NCBI GenBank assembly: GCA_964532715.1
Contig: CAZHIX010000021.1
Coordinates: 1-19,573 of the forward strand
Direction: 5' to 3'
DNA length: 19,573 bases
Origin: 1-14-0-10-45-29 sp964532715
Lineage (GTDB): Archaea; Micrarchaeota; Micrarchaeia; Anstonellales; Anstonellaceae
The translations under genes were made by a program, and so were the position numbers. The notes below the pieces were generated by a model. That model did not search any database. It saw only the letters and a program-made list of their open reading frames with translations, and was not told the DNA's origin. Shown here piece by piece: positions 13,959 to 19,573 of this stretch. Each line of letters begins with the position of its first letter. Position 1 is the first letter of the stretch.

Positions 13959-15566
13959 CTAAATGCCCTCTTCCATTATCTTGTGCAGATACTTTGTTTC
14001 TATAAGCCGTTTTAGGCGAGTCTCTATTTCATCAGGTTTTGATTTTTGTGATAAATCAGCTAAATCTTTTGATAATTGCGTAGTATAGCGCATAATCGCA
14101 TCTTTTCGTTTCTCGCGCTCTTTTTCTCTATTGATTCCTGCTAAGTGCAACTGAAGCCTTCTTGCAGCTTCCATAATTGCATTTTTTATCTCCTGATATA
14201 TCTCCTCTTCATTTGAGATTGCTTGTTTTCCAGCAGATGTATATGGGACGTGGACTGACGCAATGTTCACAAAAACTGATATTGGTTCCTCCTCAAAATT
14301 TTTGAGTTTGTATCTTTTCCACTCAACATCTTTTATCGCCTGTGTTATTGCACATCCTGAAGTATCAAATAAAAGCGGAGCAGCGTTTGCGTACCTTATA
14401 ATGTCTGAAGACGTTTTGTTCGTACTATTTACTCTTCCCGAATCTCCACCCCATGCAAGTGCAGCTTCAACCAGAAACGGTACTCCTCCTTTGTAAATTT
14501 TTGGAGGTCTTTCAGTCACTGCAATAAATTCTGGGTTCAATATATGTGCAAGTGAATTTTGAATTTGATTAGCACCTATAGGCCTTATACAATCAGAACC
14601 CGGTGCAACCCATTTTACCATTGAAAATGCACGAACAAGAGATTCTGCTTCTTCCCAACTTATTTCTTTTGGATCTTTTTTAAAATCAAGAAAAACTAAA
14701 TTTTCTGTAGTTCCGCTCATTAATGCTTCAAGTTCACCTACTTTTGCAGAAGATACTCTCTGAAATCTATTTTGTAAAAACGACGATATTCTTGTATTCT
14801 CCATTTCACGATGAGCCATATCCACAATATCAGATACTCCAATTCCAAGTGGATGGACTAATACTTCTTTTGGTTTTTGTGGAACTACTTCACACGAGCG
14901 CGTATATGTAATATTCTCTCCATTTGGCTCTGTCAGCGAAATTGTTACGTGTGGATTTGCAAGTGCAATTCTCTTCACATATTCGTATGGACTTTGAGCA
15001 GATTTTTCGTAGTTTACTTCTCCAAATTCTCCTTCAACCATAAGTCCGTGGTCTTCGGAATTCAAATTATCTTCTACAACTTCGTTTGAAATAATTGCAG
15101 AATTTGTTTTTATGTCAACTGCGATATCACATTCAAGTTTCTTATCATTTGTTTTCGAAATCACATGTATCGGTTTTCCAGTAGTAATCTGTGCATACAT
15201 TGTGCATCCAGCCGCGCCAATCCCCTGTTGCCCTCTTTGTTGCGCATATCTGTGAAATTTGGTGCCCGCAAGCATCTGTCCAAGTGCTTTTCCAAGATGT
15301 TTTTGTGGAATACCTGGGCCATTATCCTTTATCATCACTTTATATCTATCATTTTTAGACACTTCAGTTATTATGACATCTATCTGTGGTAGTACTGATG
15401 CTTCTTCACATGCATCAATAGAATTTGTAATATATTCATGCACTATCGTAGTTAATGATCTAACCTTTCCTGAAAAACCAAGCATCTGTTTATTTTTTTT
15501 GAAAAATTCCGCAACTGAGTGTTCCTTAAAGTTTGTAAAAATTTTATCTGCTGACGACTTTGCCAT
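13959..15566 (-). CDS. top6B: DNA topoisomerase VI subunit B
   Basis: This is the GHKL ATPase subunit of topoisomerase VI, which dimerises on ATP binding and gates strand passage. The Bergerat fold is clear: N-box HEYITNSIDA with Glu44 and Asn48, G1 box DNGPGIP (81-87), and the glycine-rich lid RGQQGIGAAG (111-120). The H2TH and transducer regions follow. At 535 residues it is within the normal family range. GAGGGAT before ATG 15566 may be its Shine-Dalgarno site. Upstream by 83 bases is the Dim2-like gene, a neighbourhood also found in other archaea, and top6A follows. Confidence 0.97.
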   Translation of the reverse strand: MAKSSADKIFTNFKEHSVAEFFKKNKQMLGFSGKVRSLTTIVHEYITNSIDACEEASVLPQIDVIITEVSKNDRYKVMIKDNGPGIPQKHLGKALGQMLAGTKFHRYAQQRGQQGIGAAGCTMYAQITTGKPIHVISKTNDKKLECDIAVDIKTNSAIISNEVVEDNLNSEDHGLMVEGEFGEVNYEKSAQSPYEYVKRIALANPHVTISLTEPNGENITYTRSCEVVPQKPKEVLVHPLGIGVSDIVDMAHREMENTRISSFLQNRFQRVSSAKVGELEALMSGTTENLVFLDFKKDPKEISWEEAESLVRAFSMVKWVAPGSDCIRPIGANQIQNSLAHILNPEFIAVTERPPKIYKGGVPFLVEAALAWGGDSGRVNSTNKTSSDIIRYANAAPLLFDTSGCAITQAIKDVEWKRYKLKNFEEEPISVFVNIASVHVPYTSAGKQAISNEEEIYQEIKNAIMEAARRLQLHLAGINREKEREKRKDAIMRYTTQLSKDLADLSQKSKPDEIETRLKRLIETKYLHKIMEEGI

Positions 15567-15649
15567 CTAATCCCTCACGCAAAAAATTTTGGTCGCTATT
15601 TCTGTTTTTGTAGACAGGGTTTAAGAATGCATATGCGCAAAATCAATCT

Positions 15650-16132
15650 TCACTCTTTTTTTGACACATTTTTGTGTGTGCTTTGAGCGTCCCACATTTT
15701 TGCTTTATCTCTTATTTCATCCTGTTTTCTTCTTCGTTTATTTTTCTCAAGATACAAATAAACTGCCGCATGTGGTTGTCCCTCAATTAGTTTAAACACT
15801 GCATTTGTAGCGATATCTAAAACTTCAAGTGGTGCTACTATTCCCACTGTGTGTCCCCAAATAGCTAAATTACACTCTGCTTCAATCTCAATAATCTCCT
15901 TACTTTTTCCTGGCTCAAATCCTCTACCTATAGCACGAATCACTGGTAATGCGAAAAATACATTTAGTGACGCACCTTGTAAGTCAACTGTGCCCTCATC
16001 ATCTGCATCAATTTTTATTTGAAGATTTTTCTCAAGCATATTAATTGTAGAATCAGCATCTCCTCTAAGCTCTGCTATACGTTTTATCGGAATCTTTATC
16101 ACTTCAACAACATCTTCAGAATCCACTTGCAT
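15650..16132 (-). CDS. Dim2/Pno1-like KH protein, atypical
   Basis: This belongs to the archaeal Dim2/Pno1 family, which binds near the 3' end of 16S rRNA during small-subunit maturation. The family signature is visible in VIKIPIKRIAEL, IRAIGRGFEP, the IWGHTVGIV segment and the C-terminal PHAAVYLYLEKNKRR. Two features are abnormal. The KH1 GxxG loop reads GDAD (24-27). After RAIGRGFEP the sequence runs straight into GKSKEIIEIEA, where relatives have about 40 more residues including the KH2 GxxG loop. At 160 residues it is shorter than usual. RNA binding may be altered or lost. ATG 16132 follows a TATA-like run at about 16147-16156. Confidence 0.75.
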   Translation of the reverse strand: MQVDSEDVVEVIKIPIKRIAELRGDADSTINMLEKNLQIKIDADDEGTVDLQGASLNVFFALPVIRAIGRGFEPGKSKEIIEIEAECNLAIWGHTVGIVAPLEVLDIATNAVFKLIEGQPHAAVYLYLEKNKRRRKQDEIRDKAKMWDAQSTHKNVSKKE

Positions 16133-16159
16133 TATCTCAACCTGTTATTAATATAATTT

Positions 16160-16220
16160 TCGTCAGAGTCAAGTCACATCCTCATAGGGTAAACCCTCAG
16201 GAGTCGTAAACTCATCATTC
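16160..16220 (-). ncRNA. Candidate C/D-box guide sRNA
   Basis: On the minus strand the order is box C ATGATGA (16218-16212), an 11-nt guide, box D' CTGA (16200-16197), a linker holding GGGT-TT-ACCC, box C'-like ATGAGGA (16185-16179), a 12-nt guide and box D CTGA (16166-16163). Guide lengths fit archaeal C/D sRNAs. A TATA box at 16241-16250 places the transcript start 2-4 bases before box C. The D' guide is complementary over 8 bases to AGUCGUAA of 16S helix 44; the fifth-nucleotide rule would put a ribose methyl at C1496 (E. coli numbering). C' has one mismatch to RUGAUGA, and terminal-stem pairing is weak. Confidence 0.55.
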
Positions 16221-16240
16221 TATTTGTATTGTTGTTTTCA

Positions 16241-16250
16241 AAGTATAAAA
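16241..16250 (-). promoter_or_regulatory. TATA box of the C/D sRNA candidate
   Basis: On the minus strand TTTTATACTT is centred about 26 bases before 16220, just upstream of box C. It lies in the gap between rpsJ and the Dim2-like gene, about 110 bases from the latter, so it fits an RNA start better than that gene. Confidence 0.45.
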
Positions 16251-16335
16251 ACAAATGGTACACAAAAAGGAAAATCTAAGCTCTTTGTCTCAACTATTAA
16301 GATATAAATGAATGAATAAATTAAAACAAACTTTT

Positions 16336-16641
16336 TTACTCAAGTGAAATTTTTACGTGTACTGTGTCTGGAACTTTAACTCTCATAATCTGTCTAAGAG
16401 TCCTCTCATCTCCAGCTACATCTACAACTCTTTTGTGTAACCGCATTTCCCAATGTTCCCAAGTTTCCGAGCCGTCTCCACATGGACTTCTTCGGCAAGC
16501 GACTTTTAGTCTCTTGGTGGGAAGATTTATCGGTCCTGCTATATTTACTCCAGTTGCTTTTGCAATCTCTTTTATCTGATTGCATACGTCATCAAGTTCA
16601 TTCGGAGTCTTCCCTACAAGTTTAATTCGTGCTTTTCCCAA
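16336..16641 (-). CDS. rpsJ: Ribosomal protein S10
   Basis: This is small-subunit ribosomal protein S10 (uS10), 101 residues, near the archaeal standard. It shows the typical MGKARIKLVG start, GPINLPTKRL, RRSPCGDGSETWEHWEMRLHKR and the C-terminal IMRVKVPD. The start codon is TTG: an in-frame TGA lies directly upstream, GGTGAT is 3 bases before the TTG, and no ATG or GTG fits the family N-terminus. It follows tuf by 42 bases, the conserved archaeal tuf-rpsJ arrangement. A T-rich run (CTTTTTTTATTTTATG on the minus strand) lies in that gap and could reduce read-through. Confidence 0.97.
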   Translation of the reverse strand: MGKARIKLVGKTPNELDDVCNQIKEIAKATGVNIAGPINLPTKRLKVACRRSPCGDGSETWEHWEMRLHKRVVDVAGDERTLRQIMRVKVPDTVHVKISLE

Positions 16642-16683
16642 TCAATCACCGTATAAAAAATTAACATAAAATAAAAAAAGAAA

Positions 16684-17952
16684 TTATTTCTTGGGGGTTA
16701 CCTCAAGAACAACTCCTGCTGCGACTGTTTGACCCATATCTCTTATCGCAAATCTTCCTAGTGCTGGGAAGTCCGAGAACTTCTCAACTACTATTGGTTT
16801 GAGTGGTTTTATTCTCATGATTGCGATATCACCAGTTTTTACAAAATCTGGGTTTTTTGCCAATGTTTGTCCAGTCTTCGGATCTTTTTTCTCAACGATT
16901 TCAACCACTGTACACGCAATTTGTGCGGTGTGCATGTGAAATACTGGTGTGTATCCCTTTGTTATTGCAGTTGGATGGTCAAGAACAACTACTTGAGCCA
17001 AAAAGTCTTGTGCAACCGTTGGTGGACTATCAACTGGGCCAACTACTTCTCCTCTTTTCACATCTTTCTTATCAACACCTTTTACGTTAAAACCAACATT
17101 GTCGCCAGGTATAGCCTGTTTTAATTCCTGGTGGTGCATTTCAATCTTTTTAACTTCTGATTTTGCACCTGATGGCATAAACACCACGTTCATTCCTGGC
17201 TTTAAAACTCCAGTTTCAACACGCCCTACTGGAACTGTTCCGTGTCCTGTGATTGTAAATACATCTTGAACTGGCATTCTCAATGGTTTATCCATCGGTT
17301 TTGATGGGACTGTGAATTTATTGAAGCATTCAATAAGTGTTGGTCCTTTGTACCATGGGGTTTGTTCTGCTCTTGTAGCTATGTTGCCTCCACTGTATGC
17401 TGAATATGGAACAAATGGAATCTCATCAACTTTATATCCAACGTTTTTCATAAGAGTTTTTAGGGAATCAACTATCTCTTTGTATTTTGCTTCTTCCCAA
17501 TTAACTGCATCCATCTTGTTTATTCCAACCACGAATTGTTTAATTCCAAGAACTTTTGCCAAGAAGGCATGTTCTTTTGTTTGTGATTGAATGCCATCTT
17601 TTCCAGAGCACACAATAACTGCTGCGTCTGCTTGAGATGCTCCTGTAATCATATTTTTCACAAAATCTCTGTGTCCCGGGGCATCAATGATTGTGAAGTA
17701 GTATTTGTCAGTTTGAAACTCTTTGTGAGCAAGATCAATAGTAACTCCTCTTTCTCTTTCCTCTTTAAGAGTATCCATACTGAATGCAAATTCAAATGTT
17801 GCTTTTCCTACCTTCTCAGCTTCTTCCTTTAGCTTTCTTAGCTGTTGCTCAGATAGAGCGCCAGTCTCGTACAAAATACGTCCGACTGTAGTGGATTTTC
17901 CATGGTCAACGTGACCTATGAAAATCAAATTTAGGTGTTCTTTCTCTGCCAT
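16684..17952 (-). CDS. tuf: Elongation factor 1-alpha
   Basis: This GTPase delivers aminoacyl-tRNA to the ribosome. The G motifs are GHVDHGKS (G1), DAPGH (G3), NKMD (G4) and YSAYSG (G5), followed by the two beta-barrel domains. At 422 residues it has the usual archaeal length. ATG 17952 is correct because GGAGGT lies 7 bases upstream; an in-frame TTG at 17967 would place that Shine-Dalgarno site inside the gene. It heads the tuf-rpsJ pair. Two TATA-like elements precede it: GATATAAATTGA at 17981-17992, close to the start, and CTTTTATAAATT near 18055-18067, which would give a leader of about 80 bases. Confidence 0.98.
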   Translation of the reverse strand: MAEKEHLNLIFIGHVDHGKSTTVGRILYETGALSEQQLRKLKEEAEKVGKATFEFAFSMDTLKEERERGVTIDLAHKEFQTDKYYFTIIDAPGHRDFVKNMITGASQADAAVIVCSGKDGIQSQTKEHAFLAKVLGIKQFVVGINKMDAVNWEEAKYKEIVDSLKTLMKNVGYKVDEIPFVPYSAYSGGNIATRAEQTPWYKGPTLIECFNKFTVPSKPMDKPLRMPVQDVFTITGHGTVPVGRVETGVLKPGMNVVFMPSGAKSEVKKIEMHHQELKQAIPGDNVGFNVKGVDKKDVKRGEVVGPVDSPPTVAQDFLAQVVVLDHPTAITKGYTPVFHMHTAQIACTVVEIVEKKDPKTGQTLAKNPDFVKTGDIAIMRIKPLKPIVVEKFSDFPALGRFAIRDMGQTVAAGVVLEVTPKK

Positions 17953-17980
17953 ATTAGCTACCTCCAACTTTGAGTATTAT

Positions 17981-18067
17981 TCAATTTATATCGCCCAAAC
18001 TAAAGCAATCTTGCAACTTTCAGTTAGAGCCGAAGTAAATTAGTTAGGATATGGTAATTTATAAAAG
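17981..18067 (-). promoter_or_regulatory. tuf promoter region
   Basis: On the minus strand a strong TATA box (CTTTTATAAATT, about 18055-18067) is followed by a second one (GATATAAATTGA, 17981-17992). The proximal box would start RNA around the Shine-Dalgarno site, so the distal one may matter for a full leader. CTAACT occurs twice in the leader. Confidence 0.35.
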
Positions 18068-18088
18068 TATCTTGAGACCAGCAAGACA

Positions 18089-18547
18089 TTATTTTTTCTT
18101 TTTTCCAAAATTTCCTCGTGGTTTTGAAATCTTTAAATGTGGATAAATTTTTTGTAAAACTTCTAAATCTGGATATGTATAATAACCAATGGCCTGAATA
18201 ATTTTGCTCACAAAATATTGTTCTGCTAGTGGATAATGTTCATCTGTTGCGCATGCAGGCATAATCTCTTGTTTTAATTTGGATGATTTTATCGTTGAAA
18301 ATATTTCAGCAACAGTTGCAATATTTTTTCTTTTCTTAGCAACGTATTTTGTAACTATCTCATCTATTTTTATAGTATCTATTTGTGCGTAATTATACGA
18401 TTTCTCATAAATCGTTTTTTGAATCTGCGAAAGAATTAATGACACATCTTCGTTTTTTGCATGTTCATCAACAAGTAATTTTTTTATACAAACCCAATCC
18501 TTATGTTTTGCTATAAATACAATCTGATCGTTGCTTTCATCAAACAT
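18089..18547 (-). CDS. Hypothetical protein, 152 aa
   Basis: I do not recognise this protein. It begins MFDESNDQIVFIAKHKDWVC and is largely helical, with a basic centre (YVAKKRKNIA) and a C-terminal tail KPRGNFGKKKK that could contact RNA or DNA. There are only scattered cysteines and no zinc site. GAGGGAT lies a few bases before ATG 18547, and an AT-rich TATA-like stretch (about 18560-18570) precedes it, so it may be its own transcription unit between the phosphofructokinase and tuf genes. A nucleic-acid-binding role is only suggested by the basic tail. Confidence 0.6.
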   Translation of the reverse strand: MFDESNDQIVFIAKHKDWVCIKKLLVDEHAKNEDVSLILSQIQKTIYEKSYNYAQIDTIKIDEIVTKYVAKKRKNIATVAEIFSTIKSSKLKQEIMPACATDEHYPLAEQYFVSKIIQAIGYYTYPDLEVLQKIYPHLKISKPRGNFGKKKK

Positions 18548-18649
18548 TCTATCCCTCTCATTTTAATTTACAATCTATATTTGAAATATTTTTTCTATTA
18601 ACTATCTTTTACTGCATTATCATCAAAAAGACTCACAACATAGAAGTTT

Positions 18650-19573
18650 TTAATCTTTAATGAATTCTTTTGGTTCAAGTGGTTTTGATAGCACATGGTC
18701 AAGATGTGAAAAACCTTCAACGTACCCTATAAGTGGTCCTGCATATTGATAATACAAATCCGTAGGGTTTTTTCCATAATAACTCATATAATTTCTTGGC
18801 ATCTGTTTTATTTTTCCAGCTATTTTTTCAAGCTCAATAAATTTTGTAATAATCTGATACGTATCTCCATCTCCTACTCTTTCAATTATAACACTTCCAC
18901 TTTTCGCCTGTTTTAATCCTTGTTTTTCTATTGAATAATCAACTGCAACGTTTCCAACGTGTTCTGCCTCATAAACATCTGTTTCTGATAAATCTGGATA
19001 ACCTTGTTGTGCATATCCTAGCACATCTGTTCTAACCCTAACTTCTGGAAATCTTTGTGCGAGTAGCTTGTAAAAAAAAGTTTCAATCACTTTACTTCCC
19101 TGACTTAGCGATGTTCCACCTAAATTTTTTTCTTTTTCCACCTCAACTTGCATTCTCTCGGATGCAATATCTGCAATAAGCTTATACTTAGGCTCGCCTT
19201 TTTCATTTATTGCGATTTTTCCATTTTCATAAACGTATTGTCGTATTCCTTCAGAAATACTTATCATTGCTTTTCCTTTTCCGTTTTTAGTTCTTCTATT
19301 TATTGATAAAACGTCTTCAACATCATTCAAAAAACAATCAATGTCAAAATTAACTTCTGGAACATAGATCAAATCTGTGCCTCCCAAAAGTCCTGAGGAT
19401 GCAGCTATGTATCCCGAATCTCTACCCATGGTAATTGCCAAGTGGATACCTCTTTTTGTCATGTTAACTTGACTAACTGTATACATCGTTTTTGCGGCAT
19501 ATCTTGCACAGCTTCCATGTCCTAATGTGTGATCTGTAATCGCCACATCGTTGTCTATTGTTTTTAGTACATG
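18650..19573 (-). CDS. Phosphofructokinase (PFKA family), 5'-partial
   Basis: This enzyme phosphorylates fructose 6-phosphate to the 1,6-bisphosphate. The frame is open to the window edge; reading in from 19573 gives HVLKTIDNDVAITDHT, so the start is outside and the GTG at 19546 is not the start. KTIDND holds the catalytic Asp. The Lys before TIDND replaces the Gly of typical bacterial ATP enzymes and is seen in pyrophosphate-dependent and related PFKs. MGRDSGY, DVLGYAQQG and the GNVAVDY segment confirm the family. The donor-deciding GGDG/GGDD motif lies outside the window, so ATP versus PPi is open. Most archaea use unrelated ADP- or PfkB-type enzymes, so this gene is notable. Confidence 0.88.
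   Translation of the reverse strand, partial: HVLKTIDNDVAITDHTLGHGSCARYAAKTMYTVSQVNMTKRGIHLAITMGRDSGYIAASSGLLGGTDLIYVPEVNFDIDCFLNDVEDVLSINRRTKNGKGKAMISISEGIRQYVYENGKIAINEKGEPKYKLIADIASERMQVEVEKEKNLGGTSLSQGSKVIETFFYKLLAQRFPEVRVRTDVLGYAQQGYPDLSETDVYEAEHVGNVAVDYSIEKQGLKQAKSGSVIIERVGDGDTYQIITKFIELEKIAGKIKQMPRNYMSYYGKNPTDLYYQYAGPLIGYVEGFSHLDHVLSKPLEPKEFIKD

Noticed and set aside
17953..17967. TTG start giving a five-residue longer EF-1alpha
   Set aside because: The GGAGGT Shine-Dalgarno site would be inside the gene and the family starts at MAEKEH.
1..19573. CRISPR array, insertion sequence or integrated element
   Set aside because: I saw no regularly spaced repeats, no transposase or integrase and no attachment-site duplication; the only strong repeat is inside the gene at 9364.

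Overview
The window is archaeal chromosome. Topoisomerase VI (both subunits), EF-1alpha, a NAC-type nascent-chain protein, type II methionine aminopeptidase, PurP-type purine enzymes, a Dim2/Pno1-like KH protein and a tRNA with a bulge-helix-bulge intron are all archaeal hallmarks. The DNA is AT-rich. Many genes have a TATA box about 26 bases before the start codon, and other starts carry GGTGAT or GGAGGT Shine-Dalgarno sites. The lineage cannot be fixed from this window. A euryarchaeal or DPANN-type archaeon that still makes purines de novo is the best inference.

Layout. 1-1223 (+): the end of a kinase-fold-like protein and an unrecognised gene. 1310-3132 (+): an alpha-oxoamine synthase (glycine C-acetyltransferase-like) and an orphan gene. 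3225-5423 (-): two tandem, divergent PurP paralogues in one operon. 5448-5762: remains of a possible small HTH gene, then tRNA-Gln(UUG) with a 32-nt intron. 5760-6556: a double zinc-ribbon protein diverging from NAC. 6640-6746 (+): a GC-rich non-coding block with its own TATA box and T-run. 6854-9274 (+): a HAD phosphatase, methionine aminopeptidase and endonuclease III. 9364-12620: three orphan genes, one with a nearly identical internal repeat and one HTH protein. 12702-17952 (-): an information-processing block read as EF-1alpha, S10, a candidate C/D-box sRNA, the Dim2-like protein, Top6B, Top6A and a 35-codon ORF overlapping the Top6A stop by ATGA. 18089-19573 (-): an orphan gene and the C-terminal part of a PFKA-family phosphofructokinase cut by the window edge.

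The tuf-rpsJ pair serves translation. The Dim2-Top6B-Top6A group combines small-subunit maturation with DNA topology and is a neighbourhood familiar from other archaea. NAC and methionine aminopeptidase act on nascent chains. The best leads are the C/D-box sRNA candidate next to a degenerate Dim2 gene, the GC-rich RNA candidate, the microORF coupled to Top6A, and the orphan cluster at 9.3-12.6 kb.
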